This document shows, piece by piece, positions 52,231-61,249 of a stretch of DNA of 64,000 nucleotides; positions within the stretch are counted from its first letter, which is position 1, and the number at the start of each line of letters is the position of its first letter. Where the stretch lies: positions 1 to 64,000 of the forward strand of contig NZ_JAGIZB010000020.1 of NCBI RefSeq assembly GCF_017813395.1, written 5' to 3'. The notes under the pieces were generated by a model, which was given only the letters and a program-made list of their open reading frames with translations, was not told the origin of the DNA and did no database searches. The DNA is from Pararoseomonas baculiformis (GTDB lineage Bacteria; Pseudomonadota; Alphaproteobacteria; Acetobacterales; Acetobacteraceae). Made by a program: the position numbers and the translations under genes.

Positions 52231-53361
52231 TCAGATGTAGTGCTCGGCCAGCGGCTTGAAGCCGTTGAAGGCCTGGCTGGCATAGGTGGTCACATAGGCT
52301 CCCGTCGCCAGGATTTCGATCCGGTCGCCGGACTGAAGCTGGGTCGGCAGCCGGTAGTTGGACTTCTCGTAGAGGGTGTCGGTGCTGTCGCAGGTCGGGC
52401 CCGCGATCGTCACCGGCCCCTCCTCGGTGCCGTCATGCGGGGTGCGGAAGGCGTATTTGATCGCCTCGCCCTCCGTTTCCGCCAGGCCGCCGAAGCGCCC
52501 GATGTCCAGGTAAACCCAGCGCACCGGATCCTCCTTCCCCTTGCGGGAGACGAGGACCACCTCGGCCGAGACCACCGCCGCATCGCCCGCGATGAAGCGC
52601 CCGGGCTCCACCACGATGTCCGGCAGGGCATTGCCGAAGTGCTTCGCCATGGCGCCCATGATCGCGTCGCCGAAGGCGTCGATCTCCGGCACCTCGGCGC
52701 GGTAGCGCACGGGATAGCCGCCGCCCAGGTTCACCATGCGGACATTCACGCCGGCCTCCTTGAGGTCGGTGAACAGCATGGCAACCTTGGCGATCGCCGC
52801 CGCATAGGCCGCCGTGTTGGTCTGCTGGCTGCCGACATGGAAGGAGAGGCCGAAGGGGTCCAGCCCCATCTCGCCCGCCTTCACCATCAGCTCGCGCGCC
52901 ATCTCGACCTCGCAGCCGAACTTGCGCGACAGCGGCCACTCGGCGCCGTCATTGCCGACAAGGATGCGGCAATAGACGCGCGAGCCCGGGGCGGAGCGCG
53001 CCAGCTTCTCCAGCTCACCCTCGGAGTCGAAGGCGAACATCCGCACGCCGCGCTCATAGGCGGCACGGATGGCGCTCTCCTTCTTCACGGTGTTGCCGTA
53101 GGAGATGGCATCGGCCGGGGCGCCGGCCTCCAGCACCGCCGAGACCTCCTCCCAGGAAGCCGCGTCGAAGCAGGAGCCGAGGCCAGCCAAGCGCTCCAGG
53201 ATCTGCGGCGCCGGATTCGCCTTCACCGCGTAGTAGATACGGGCGAGGGGCAGCGCGGACTGCAGGCGCCGGTAGTTCTGCTCGACGCGATCCACGTCGA
53301 GAACCAGGCACGGCGTCGCCGGCTGAACATCAGCAAGGAACTGCGCGATCTTCGGGGTCAT
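52231..53361 (-). CDS. Ornithine/lysine decarboxylase, alanine-racemase fold
   Basis: A PLP enzyme of fold type III (eukaryotic-like ODC group), 376 residues. The Schiff-base lysine is K47 in IYYAVKANP. FHVGSQQ carries H175, GGGYP (213-217) is the phosphate loop, VVEPGRF follows, and the active-site Cys is in GPTCDSTD (C324). It makes putrescine from ornithine or cadaverine from lysine; the substrate cannot be fixed by eye. The ATG at 53361 has GGGAGGG upstream. It carries its own promoter and terminator and complements the polyamine ABC operon upstream. Confidence 0.92.
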   Translation of the reverse strand: MTPKIAQFLADVQPATPCLVLDVDRVEQNYRRLQSALPLARIYYAVKANPAPQILERLAGLGSCFDAASWEEVSAVLEAGAPADAISYGNTVKKESAIRAAYERGVRMFAFDSEGELEKLARSAPGSRVYCRILVGNDGAEWPLSRKFGCEVEMARELMVKAGEMGLDPFGLSFHVGSQQTNTAAYAAAIAKVAMLFTDLKEAGVNVRMVNLGGGYPVRYRAEVPEIDAFGDAIMGAMAKHFGNALPDIVVEPGRFIAGDAAVVSAEVVLVSRKGKEDPVRWVYLDIGRFGGLAETEGEAIKYAFRTPHDGTEEGPVTIAGPTCDSTDTLYEKSNYRLPTQLQSGDRIEILATGAYVTTYASQAFNGFKPLAEHYI

Positions 53362-53557
53362 CGCACCACCCTCCCCATGCGAGGCGGCAAGGCATCCGCG
53401 GCTTGCGGAGCGGCCCTGCTCAGGTTGACGAACGGTCGAACGAACCAGCGACCAAAGTGAAAGCCCGGCGGCGGGAGCCCCCGGGGGTTGCCAGAACGCT
53501 TGACGTCGTTGCGTAACCTTGTGGGCCAGAGGCACGTGCGTACTGCGTCTGGGGGGC

Positions 53558-53586
53558 AGATAGCCCCCCGGCCCCGGCCCTGCAAG
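53558..53586 (-). promoter_or_regulatory. Promoter of the decarboxylase gene
   Basis: On the minus strand CTTGCA (53586-53581) and CTATCT (53563-53558) are 17 bases apart, matching the CTTGAC/CTATAT style of alphaproteobacterial sigma-70 promoters. Transcription would start near 53551, giving a leader of about 190 bases with GC-rich stems before the ATG at 53361. The long leader could hold translational control. The whole gap 53362-53707 has no gene. Confidence 0.5.
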
Positions 53587-53707
53587 AGCGATCTTCCCCC
53601 AGGCCGCGATTTTTTTTCGTGAGCAGCTACCAGGGCCGGAAAGCCCCCGGATGAATGCAGGGCAGACCCGCCGAAACCTGGGCCGAATCGCCCAGGCACC
53701 GTGGGGA

Positions 53708-54349
53708 TTACGGTCCGGAACTTTCCGGGGCAGCCCCATAGGCGCGCAGGAAGGCCGCCACGGCCTGGTCCACGGTCGCGTCGATCGCCGCGTCGTCCGG
53801 GGCGGGGCCGCCCAGCACGGCACGGATATACAGCTCGCCCCGCAGCATCCCCATCAGGTGATCCGCAGCGATTCCCGGATCCGCATCGGCCCGGAGCCGG
53901 CCCTGGCGCAGCTCCTCCTGCATGCGGTGGGCAAGCCAGATCCGGCCACGCGCCGGGCCCGCTTCGTAGAAGGCGCGCGCCAGGTCGGGAAACCGGGTGC
54001 ATTCGGCAATGACGGTCCGATGGATGGCCATGCTGTCCGGGTGCAGCAGGAACCGCATCCAGAGCCGGCCCAACTCCCGCAAAGCGCCCTGCGCCGAGGG
54101 AGCCTGGGAGGCGAGTTCCTCAGCCTGCGCCGCGATGGCGCTGCAGCGATCCCCCACGATGGCGCCGAACAGCGCCTCCTTGCTGCTGAAATGCGCATAG
54201 ACCGTCGCCTTGGAGACGCCCGCCTCCTTCGCCACGGCATCCATCGAGACGCTGGCATAGCCCACCCCCATGAAGAGCCGCGCGCCGGCGGAGAGGATGG
54301 CGGCCCGCTTGGGCGAGGATTCGGCGGGGGAGGCAATGGCGACGGACAA
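53708..54349 (-). CDS. TetR/AcrR family repressor of efflux genes
   Basis: A 213-residue regulator: N-terminal TetR domain (KRAAILSAGARLFMGVGYASVSMDAVAKEAGVSKATVYAHFSSKEALF), then an all-helical ligand domain of the C-terminal AefR-type (RTVIAECTRFPDLARAFYEAGPAR). TTG at 54349, with GGAGA upstream. It is divergent from an EmrA/EmrB pair, and two matching operators lie between, so it probably represses both. Confidence 0.93.
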   Translation of the reverse strand: MSVAIASPAESSPKRAAILSAGARLFMGVGYASVSMDAVAKEAGVSKATVYAHFSSKEALFGAIVGDRCSAIAAQAEELASQAPSAQGALRELGRLWMRFLLHPDSMAIHRTVIAECTRFPDLARAFYEAGPARGRIWLAHRMQEELRQGRLRADADPGIAADHLMGMLRGELYIRAVLGGPAPDDAAIDATVDQAVAAFLRAYGAAPESSGP

Positions 54350-54390
54350 GGCTTCAGGGGTCTCCAGGCGAGGGTGCCGCTACAATTGAT

Positions 54391-54464
54391 ACTGAACCGT
54401 CCAGTTTTCCATGGACAAGCGGCATGGCGATGCTCATTTAGTCGACTGAACTGAACGGTTCAGT
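54391..54464. promoter_or_regulatory. Two TetR-type operators
   Basis: ACTGAACCGTCCAGT (54391-54405) and ACTGAACGGTTCAGT (54450-54464) are near-palindromic; the second, reversed, matches the first in 14 of 15 bases. They flank the divergent promoter region of the repressor and the efflux operon, as expected for a TetR repressor that controls itself and its targets. The second lies only 5 bases before the emrA-type start. Confidence 0.75.
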
Positions 54465-54469
54465 CAGCC

Positions 54470-55615
54470 ATGAATGCCCGGACCCAAGCCATTCCCGACC
54501 CCGACACGCGGGCCAGCATGCCCGCCACGCCGCGCCGCTCCCGCCTGCGCCGCCTCCCGCCCCTGATCGGTCTGCTCCTGCTGGCCGGCGCCGGTGCGGG
54601 GGGCAACTGGTACTGGCAGGTCGGCCAGTACATCGAATCCACCGACAACGCCTATGTGGCCGGCGACATCTCGGTGCTCTCCTCCCGGATCGAGGGCGAT
54701 GTCGCCCGTATCCTGGTGGCCGACAACCAGATGGTCGAGGCCGGCCAGCCCCTGATCGAGCTGGAGCGCGAGGACTGGCAGGCCCGGCGAGACCAGGCCG
54801 CCGCCGCCCTGGCCGAAGCCGAGGCCAATATCGGCACGCTCGCCGCCCAGGTCGCCCAGGCCCGCGCCCAGGTCGCCTCCGCCGAAGCCGGCGTCGCCGA
54901 GGCCGAGGCCGAGCGGGTGCGCGCCGCGGCCGATGCCGGGCGCGCCGGAACCCTCGCCTCCGGTGGCTATGGCACGCGCGAGGCGGTGGACCGCACCACC
55001 GCTGCCCGCCGCAAGGCAGAGGCCTCCGTGGCGGCCGCCCAGGCAGGGCTCGCCTCCGCCCGCGGCGCCATCCCGGTGCTGGAGGCCCAGTCGCACGCCG
55101 CCATCGCCCGCCGCGATGCCGCGAGGGCGACGCTGGCCCTGGCCGAATCCAACCTGGAGCACACGGTGATCCGCGCCCCCTTCGCGGGCATTGCCGGCAA
55201 CCGCGCCGCCCAGCCCGGCCAGCATGTGCGGGCCGGCCAGAGCCTGATCGCGGTCGCCCCCGCCGCGGACCGGCTCTACGTCACCGCGAACTTCAAGGAG
55301 ACGCAGCTCCGCCGCATCCGTGAGGGGCAGCCGGTGGAGCTCTCGGTGGATGCGGGCGGCGCGCTGCACGGCACCGTGCGGAGCCTCGCCCCCGCCACAG
55401 GCGCCCAGTTCTCCCTGCTGCCGCCGGAGAACGCGACGGGCAACTTCACCAAGATCGTCCAGCGCGTGCCCGTGCGCATCGCCCTCGATCCCGGCCAGGA
55501 GCTGGGCCGGCTGCGCCCCGGCCTCTCGGTCGAGGCCGAGGTGGACACGCGTGACGATCCCCATGCCCCCCGCAGCCTGTTCGGTGCCGCCGCGGCGATG
55601 ATCCGCGGCCACTGA
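54470..55615 (+). CDS. EmrA/HlyD-type periplasmic adaptor of efflux pump
   Basis: A 381-residue membrane fusion protein. A single N-terminal anchor (LIGLLLLAGAGAGGNWYW) is followed by the lipoyl part TDNAYVAGDISVLSSRIEGDVARILV. A long alanine-rich coiled-coil hairpin comes next (about 90-210), then VIRAPFAGIAGNRAAQPGQHVRAGQSLI and the beta-barrel LYVTANFKETQLRRIREGQPV. It links the EmrB pump to an outer-membrane channel. The next gene starts 26 bases downstream. Confidence 0.93.
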   Translation: MNARTQAIPDPDTRASMPATPRRSRLRRLPPLIGLLLLAGAGAGGNWYWQVGQYIESTDNAYVAGDISVLSSRIEGDVARILVADNQMVEAGQPLIELEREDWQARRDQAAAALAEAEANIGTLAAQVAQARAQVASAEAGVAEAEAERVRAAADAGRAGTLASGGYGTREAVDRTTAARRKAEASVAAAQAGLASARGAIPVLEAQSHAAIARRDAARATLALAESNLEHTVIRAPFAGIAGNRAAQPGQHVRAGQSLIAVAPAADRLYVTANFKETQLRRIREGQPVELSVDAGGALHGTVRSLAPATGAQFSLLPPENATGNFTKIVQRVPVRIALDPGQELGRLRPGLSVEAEVDTRDDPHAPRSLFGAAAAMIRGH

Positions 55616-55641
55616 AGCCAGCCGAGCCCAGGTCCAGCCCG

Positions 55642-57219
55642 ATGTCCGCCACCACCGCCGGCACCGCCTTGCCCACGCCGCAGGGCGCCGTCTCCACGAA
55701 GCACTTCCTCGGCTTCATGACGATGGTGCTCGGCATGTTCATGGCGATCCTGGATATCCAGATCGTCTCCGCCAGCATTTCGGACATCCAGGCCGGCCTT
55801 GCCGCCAGCCCGGACGAGGCCTCCTGGGTGCAGACCTCCTACCTGATCGCGGAGATCGTCATGATCCCGCTCTCGGGCTTCCTCTCGCGCCTTCTCTCCA
55901 CCCGCGTGCTCTTCACCATCTCCGCCGCGGGCTTCACGGTGTTCTCGCTGCTCTGCGCAACCGCCACCTCGCTGCCGGTGATGGTGCTGGCGCGCGCCAT
56001 GCAGGGCTTCCTCGGCGGCGCGATGATTCCCACGGTCTTCGCCACCGCCTTCATCCTTTTCAAGGGGCCGCGCAGCGCCGGCGTCTCGGTTCTCATCGGC
56101 CTCACCGCCACCCTTGCCCCCACCATCGGCCCGACCCTGGGCGGCTACCTCACGGAAAGCCTCTCCTGGCACTGGCTGTTCCTGATCAACGTGCCCATCG
56201 GCGTGTTCATCGCCGTGGTGGTCTGGAACACCATGGATATCGACCAGGGAGACCCCCGCCTGTTCCGCCGGTTCGACTGGTGGGGGCTGATCGCCATGGC
56301 CGTGTTCCTGGGCAGCCTGGAATACGTGATGGAGGAGGGCCCGCGCTGGGACTGGCTGGACGATCCCACCATCGCCGCCTTCGCCCTGGCCTGCCTGGCC
56401 GGCGGACTGGTCTTCTTCTGGCGGGCCTTCACCCGGCAGGACCCGATCGTGGAGCTGCGCGCCTTCGGGAACGCGAACTTCGCCTTCGGAAGCGTCTTCG
56501 CCTTCCTGGTCGGGATCGGGCTCTATGGCGCCGTGTATCTCGTGCCGCTCTTCCTCGGGCGCATCCGCGGCTACAACTCGCTGCAGATCGGAGAGACGAT
56601 GTTCGTCACCGGTCTCGCCATGTTCCTCGCCGCGCCCGTGGTCGGGAAGCTCTCGCGCGTGCTGGACATCCGGATCCTGCTCGCCTTCGGCCTTGCCACC
56701 ACGGCCCTGGCCATGTGGATGACCTCGCGCCTGACGGCCCAATCCTCCTTCGCGGAGCTATGGCTGCCGCTTTCCCTGCGGGGCGTGGGCACGATGTTCG
56801 CGATGGTGCCGGTGAACCAGGTGGCGCTCGGCACCTTGCCGGCGGCCAAGATCAAGAACGCGGCCGGGCTGTTCAACCTGATGCGCAACCTCGGCGGCGC
56901 GGTCGGGCTGGCGCTGATCAACACGCTGGTGATCGATCGCTCCGCCTTCCACCGCCTGCATCTCAGCGAGGCAACCAACTGGGCGCGCCCCGGCGTGAGC
57001 GACACCATAGACGGCATCGCCTCGGCCCTTTCAGGCCGCCTCGGCGAGGCCGCCGACCACGCGGCGCTGGCCCGCGTCTCCTCCATGATCACGCGGGAGG
57101 CGACCATCCTCGCCTATAATGATGTGCTGGTGGTGATCGCCGCCCTGTTTGCCCTGGCGGTGCCGCTGGTGATCTTCGTCCGCGCGCCGCGGCCCGGGGC
57201 AGGGGGCGCCGCCCACTGA
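55642..57219 (+). CDS. EmrB/QacA-type drug efflux MFS transporter (DHA2)
   Basis: A 525-residue 14-segment carrier. It begins FLGFMTMVLGMFMAILDIQIVSASISDI (motif D1 LDIQIV), has the GFLSRLLSTRVLF loop, and motif C is GLTATLAPTIGPTLGGYLTE with SWHWLFLINVPIG. It exports hydrophobic toxic compounds by proton antiport through the paired adaptor. Under the TetR regulator upstream. Confidence 0.94.
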   Translation: MSATTAGTALPTPQGAVSTKHFLGFMTMVLGMFMAILDIQIVSASISDIQAGLAASPDEASWVQTSYLIAEIVMIPLSGFLSRLLSTRVLFTISAAGFTVFSLLCATATSLPVMVLARAMQGFLGGAMIPTVFATAFILFKGPRSAGVSVLIGLTATLAPTIGPTLGGYLTESLSWHWLFLINVPIGVFIAVVVWNTMDIDQGDPRLFRRFDWWGLIAMAVFLGSLEYVMEEGPRWDWLDDPTIAAFALACLAGGLVFFWRAFTRQDPIVELRAFGNANFAFGSVFAFLVGIGLYGAVYLVPLFLGRIRGYNSLQIGETMFVTGLAMFLAAPVVGKLSRVLDIRILLAFGLATTALAMWMTSRLTAQSSFAELWLPLSLRGVGTMFAMVPVNQVALGTLPAAKIKNAAGLFNLMRNLGGAVGLALINTLVIDRSAFHRLHLSEATNWARPGVSDTIDGIASALSGRLGEAADHAALARVSSMITREATILAYNDVLVVIAALFALAVPLVIFVRAPRPGAGGAAH

Positions 57220-57291
57220 CGGGGGGTGGGGCTTGCGCGGCCCGGCGCCGGCCCCCTATCCGCATGGCATGACCTGCCCGGAGCCCCGCGC

Positions 57292-58584
57292 GTGAGTGCC
57301 GCGACACTGGAGGCCCTGCGCCGGGGCGATCTGTCCGGCGCCCGCTCCCTCAGCCTCGCCGGGATGGGCCTGACCGAGTTCCCGCCCGAGATCCTGGGCC
57401 TGGCGGACACGCTGGAGGAGCTTGATCTCGGCCGCAACGCCTTCGGCACGCTGCCGCCGGACTTCGCCCGCCTGCGCCGCCTGCGCGTCCTCTTCTGCTC
57501 CGGCAGCCCCTTCGGGACGCTGCCGTCCGTGCTGGGTGAACTTCCCGCCCTGGTCCAGATCGGCTTCCGCGGCTGCGGCCTGGCCCATCTGCCGCCCGAA
57601 TCCCTGCCGCCCGGCCTCCGATGGCTGACCCTGACCGACAACCGGATCGAGGATCTGCCCGCCGCCATCGGCCAGCGCCCCGCTCTGCAGAAGCTGATGC
57701 TGGCCGGGAACCGCCTGCACCGGCTTCCCGGGAGCCTCGCGGGCGCCCCGGGACTGGAGCTCCTGCGCCTCTCGGCCAACCGCTTCGAATCCCTCCCGCC
57801 CTGGCTTCCGGCGTTGCCGCGCCTCGCCTGGATCGCCTGGGCGGGCAACCCGCTGGACCGCGGCCCTGCACCTGCCGCGCCGGACCTGCCATGGGCCTCT
57901 CTCGAGACGGGCGCATTGCTCGGGGAAGGAGCCTCGGGGCGTGTCCTCGAGGCGCGGTGGCGGGGGAAGCCCGTCGCGCTGAAGCTCTTCAAAGGCAGCA
58001 TGACCAGCGATGGCCTGCCGGAGCGGGAGATGGCGGCCTGCCTCGCCGCCGGGGACCATCCGAACCTCACCGGCGCCCTGGGCCGGCTCACCGGCCATCC
58101 CGGCGGGATGGACGGCCTGCTGATGCCGCTTCTGCCCCAGGGCTGGCGCGTCCTCGCCGGCCCGCCCAGCCCGGAAAGCTGCACCCGGGATGTGTATGAT
58201 CCCGCGCTGCGGCTGGAATGGCCGGTGGCCCTGCGCCTTGCCCGCTGCATCGGCGCGGCAACCGCCCATCTGCACGGGCGCGGCCTGCTCCATGGCGATC
58301 TCTACGCCCACAACACGCTTTGGGACGGGGCGGCGGGTGAAGCCGTCCTCACCGATTTCGGCGCCGCCTCCTTCCTACCCGATGGCCAGGCGGCCCGGGC
58401 CTATTGCCATATCGAGACCAGGGCCTGGGGCATCCTGCTCGGCGAGTTGCTGGACCGGTGCCGCACCGAGCCACCGGCGGCCATGCGCGCCTTGCAACAG
58501 GCCTGCATGGCGCCCGATCCCGCCTCCCGCCCGCCGATGCCGGACATTCTGGCCCAGCTTCGCCTGGATGGGGCAGGGGGCTGA
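57292..58584 (+). CDS. Leucine-rich-repeat protein kinase
   Basis: The GTG at 57292 has GGAG upstream. Residues 15-190 hold about seven leucine-rich repeats (LEELDLGRNAFGTLPPDFAR, LQKLMLAGNRLHRLPGSLAG). Residues 205-430 are a protein kinase fold: glycine loop GEGASGRV (211-218), VALK with K231, catalytic HGD (334-336, G instead of R), N341, DFG (355-357). HGDLYAHN suggests an active kinase of the non-RD type. No signal peptide or membrane segment. Such fusions are rare in alphaproteobacteria. It follows the efflux operon by 72 bases; the substrate is unknown. Confidence 0.85.
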   Translation: MSAATLEALRRGDLSGARSLSLAGMGLTEFPPEILGLADTLEELDLGRNAFGTLPPDFARLRRLRVLFCSGSPFGTLPSVLGELPALVQIGFRGCGLAHLPPESLPPGLRWLTLTDNRIEDLPAAIGQRPALQKLMLAGNRLHRLPGSLAGAPGLELLRLSANRFESLPPWLPALPRLAWIAWAGNPLDRGPAPAAPDLPWASLETGALLGEGASGRVLEARWRGKPVALKLFKGSMTSDGLPEREMAACLAAGDHPNLTGALGRLTGHPGGMDGLLMPLLPQGWRVLAGPPSPESCTRDVYDPALRLEWPVALRLARCIGAATAHLHGRGLLHGDLYAHNTLWDGAAGEAVLTDFGAASFLPDGQAARAYCHIETRAWGILLGELLDRCRTEPPAAMRALQQACMAPDPASRPPMPDILAQLRLDGAGG

Positions 58585-58693
58585 GGCGGCCGGCGGGTCG
58601 CCCCGGACCACGAGGCTGCGTTTTCCGGCACAGCCATTCGGCGTGCGCGGCGTTTCGACAGCACCGTCAAGGCCCGGCAAGGAGAGACGCCTC

Positions 58694-59086
58694 ATGAACG
58701 TGATCCGCCTGTCACGCTTTCTCGGCTGGTTCAGCATCGGCCTCGGCGCGATGCAGATCCTCTGCGGCCGAACCCTGGCACGCAAGCTGGGCATGACCGG
58801 GCGGACAAAGCTCTTCCGCGCCTTCGGCGTGCGCGAGGTCACGAATGGGCTCGCCATCCTCGCCAATCCCGGCAGCGCCCCGCTCCTCTGGGCGCGGGTC
58901 GCCGGGGATGCGCTGGACATGGCCACGCTGGCCGGCACCCCCTCCTTCGGCCGGCGGGAGCGGGCGACCGTGAAGATCGCCCTGGCGGCGGTAGCGGGTG
59001 TCGCGCTGCTCGACATCCTCTGCGCCACGCGGCTCAGCACGGAAAGCAACAGGGATTTGGAATACCTGCCGCCCTATTGGGATTGA
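58694..59086 (+). CDS. Small membrane protein related to DUF4267-like domain
   Basis: A 130-residue protein with LGWFSIGLGAMQILCGRTLA, then LFRAFGVREVTNGLAILAN, LWARVAGDALDMATLA and AALAGVALLDILCATRLS. The blocks match the domain found at the N-terminus of many cyclase/dehydrase (SRPBCC) proteins and alone as small membrane proteins. Three to four short membrane helices. AGGAGAG precedes the ATG. Function unknown. Confidence 0.65.
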   Translation: MNVIRLSRFLGWFSIGLGAMQILCGRTLARKLGMTGRTKLFRAFGVREVTNGLAILANPGSAPLLWARVAGDALDMATLAGTPSFGRRERATVKIALAAVAGVALLDILCATRLSTESNRDLEYLPPYWD

Positions 59087-59142
59087 GCCAGGCCGGAACT
59101 GGCGGCAGGGCGGCGCTCCCCGCCAGCCGCCGCGAAGGATGG

Positions 59143-59937
59143 CTAGCGGATCAGCCCGCTCATGGGGCTGGAAGCATCGGCGGCGTAGTTCCGGGGCATG
59201 CGCCCGGCCAGGTAGGCATGCCGCCCCGCCTCCACGCCGGCCTTCATGGCCCGCGCCATCCGCACGGGATCCCTGGCATGGGCGATCGCCGAGTTCAGCA
59301 GCACGGCGTCGCAGCCCAGCTCCATCGCCTGCGCCGCCTCGCTCGCCGTGCCGATCCCGGCATCGACCAGCACGGGCACCTTCGCGTTCTCAATAATGGA
59401 ACGCAGCATGAAGGGATTGGACAGGCCAAGGCCCGAGCCGATCGGCGCGCCCAGCGGCATCACCGCCACGCAGCCCATCTCCTCCAGCCGCTTGGCCGCC
59501 AGCGGGTCATCCGCGCAATAGACCATCACCTGGAAGCCATCCTTGATGAGGGCTTCCGCCGCCTCGAAGGTCGCGGGCATGTCCGGGTAGAGGAAGGGCG
59601 GGGGCCCCAGCACCTCCAGCTTCACCAGGTTCCAGCCCCCGGCCTCGCGCGCCAGGCGCAGCGTGCGCACGGCGTCCTTCGCCGTGTGGCAGCCAGCGGT
59701 GTTCGGTAGATAGGTGTAGCGGTCCGGCGGCACGAAATCCTGCAGCATCGGCGCGCCGGGATCCGAGAGATTCACCCGCCGAACGGCCACGGTCACCATT
59801 TCGGCGCCCGAAGCCTCGATGGCCGCAGCCGTTTCCTCCAGGCTTTTGTAGCGCCCGGTCCCGACCACGAGGCGGGACTGGAACCGGTGGCCGGCCACTT
59901 CCCAGGAGTCGTCCTGCGCCGTCATCACGCCGTCCAT
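59143..59937 (-). CDS. thiG: Thiazole synthase
   Basis: Makes the thiazole moiety of thiamine from deoxyxylulose phosphate, iminoglycine and ThiS thiocarboxylate. The 264-residue protein has [14 protein letters not shown], the Schiff-base lysine in [54 protein letters not shown]. Start at 59937 (MDGVMTAQ), 4 bases after thiS. No thiO or thiE is in the window. Confidence 0.97.
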   Translation of the reverse strand: MDGVMTAQDDSWEVAGHRFQSRLVVGTGRYKSLEETAAAIEASGAEMVTVAVRRVNLSDPGAPMLQDFVPPDRYTYLPNTAGCHTAKDAVRTLRLAREAGGWNLVKLEVLGPPPFLYPDMPATFEAAEALIKDGFQVMVYCADDPLAAKRLEEMGCVAVMPLGAPIGSGLGLSNPFMLRSIIENAKVPVLVDAGIGTASEAAQAMELGCDAVLLNSAIAHARDPVRMARAMKAGVEAGRHAYLAGRMPRNYAADASSPMSGLIR

Positions 59938-59941
59938 GGCC

Positions 59942-60154
59942 TCAGCCTCCCCCGATGAAGTGCACGATCTCGAGCGCATCCCCCGCCTGCAGCAGGGTCG
60001 TCCCATAGGTGGAGCGGGGAACGATCTCCTCGTTCCGCTCCACCGCCACCTTGCGCGTATCCAGCCCCGCGCCGGCCAGGAAATCGGCCAGGGGCAGGGG
60101 GGCGGGCAGCACTCGCGCCTCGCCGTTCACGGTGATCTGAATGGGTCCGGGCAT
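59942..60154 (-). CDS. thiS: Sulfur carrier protein ThiS
   Basis: A 70-residue beta-grasp protein: [20 protein letters not shown], then [20 protein letters not shown] and the C-terminal [13 protein letters not shown]; the terminal Gly-Gly is thiocarboxylated as the sulfur donor for ThiG. Followed closely by thiG. Upstream DNA shows no thiamine riboswitch motif that I could recognise. Confidence 0.95.
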   Translation of the reverse strand: MPGPIQITVNGEARVLPAPLPLADFLAGAGLDTRKVAVERNEEIVPRSTYGTTLLQAGDALEIVHFIGGG

Positions 60155-60319
60155 GGTCCGCCGCATGTGGCACGCCCGGCCGCCGGGTTGAAGGGGCGGC
60201 AGGGTGAAGCCTGCCATGAAGCCGTTCCCGGCCAGGGCCGTTTGCCTGCACGCGCGCCGCCATGCTAGCCCGCCCGGCCAGAACCCCGGCCAAACCCCGG
60301 GAGGACCGGAACCAGAGCC

Positions 60320-60775
60320 TTGGAACCCCCGCTGATTGCCGTGCTGAACGGCCCCAACCTCAACATGCTGGGCACGCGCGAGCCGGAGAAATACGGCACC
60401 GCGACGCTGGACGACGTCGAGGCCCTTTGCGCCGAGGCGGCGGAGGAACTGGGACTGGCCATCGACTTCCGGCAGACCAACCTGGAAGGCGAGCTGATCT
60501 CCTGGGTGCAGGAATGCCGCGGCAGCGCCGCCGGCATCATCATCAACCCCGCAGGCTACTCCCACACCTCCATCGCCTTGATGGATGCGCTGCTGGCGGT
60601 GGACCTGCCGGTGGTCGAGGTCCATATCACCAACATTCACCGGCGGGAGCCTTTCCGGCACCACTCCTACGTCTCCCGCGCAGCGGTGGGCGTGATCTGC
60701 GGCCTGGGGGTCGGGGGCTATGCCCTGGCCCTTCGCGCGATTGCCGGCATCATCGGTCAGGACGACACGCCATGA
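60320..60775 (+). CDS. aroQ: Type II 3-dehydroquinate dehydratase
   Basis: Third step of the shikimate pathway. The 151-residue protein has [18 protein letters not shown] with the catalytic Tyr and Arg loop, [17 protein letters not shown], and [20 protein letters not shown] with the catalytic His. TTG at 60320. It is divergent from thiS and overlaps accB by 4 bases. Confidence 0.97.
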   Translation: MEPPLIAVLNGPNLNMLGTREPEKYGTATLDDVEALCAEAAEELGLAIDFRQTNLEGELISWVQECRGSAAGIIINPAGYSHTSIALMDALLAVDLPVVEVHITNIHRREPFRHHSYVSRAAVGVICGLGVGGYALALRAIAGIIGQDDTP

Positions 60776-61245
60776 GTGGCCTTTCCTTCGACCCGGACGC
60801 GATCCGCGCCCTGGCCAAGATCCTTCGTGAAACCGATCTCACCGAGATCGAGCTGGTTGAGAACGAGAGCCGCATCCGCGTGGCGCGCAATGTTCCGGCG
60901 CAGCAGGTGGTGCAGGCCGTGGCGGCGCCCGTCGCCGCTGCCGCCGCGCCGGCCCAGCTTTCACCTGCCGCCTCCGCGGCGCCGGTGAGCGACGAGGTCA
61001 CCGCCGCCACGCCGGGCGCCGTCACCTCCCCCATGGTCGGCGTCGCCTATCTCTCGCCCGAGCCTGGCGCGGCCCCCTTCGTCACCCTCGGTGCCAAGGT
61101 TGCCCAGGGCCAGACCGTGCTGCTGATCGAGGCGATGAAGACCTTCAACCAGATCAAGGCGCCCAAGGCCGGCACCGTCACCCGCATCCTCATCGAGAGC
61201 GGCATGCCGGTCGAGTTCGGCGAGCCCCTGCTGGTCATCGAGTGA
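60772..61245 (+). CDS. accB: Biotin carboxyl carrier protein of acetyl-CoA carboxylase
   Basis: A 157-residue protein: N-terminal helical part ([20 protein letters not shown]), an alanine/proline linker, and the C-terminal biotinyl domain with [12 protein letters not shown], the lysine being biotinylated. It overlaps aroQ and is 4 bases from accC, the common order in alphaproteobacteria. Confidence 0.97.
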   Translation: MSGLSFDPDAIRALAKILRETDLTEIELVENESRIRVARNVPAQQVVQAVAAPVAAAAAPAQLSPAASAAPVSDEVTAATPGAVTSPMVGVAYLSPEPGAAPFVTLGAKVAQGQTVLLIEAMKTFNQIKAPKAGTVTRILIESGMPVEFGEPLLVIE

Positions 61246-61249
61246 TCGC

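Noticed and set aside
60155-60319. Thiamine riboswitch upstream of thiS
   Set aside because: The conserved CTGAGA and the following ACCCTTTGAACCTGAT-like blocks are absent; the spacer is only the thiS/aroQ divergent region.
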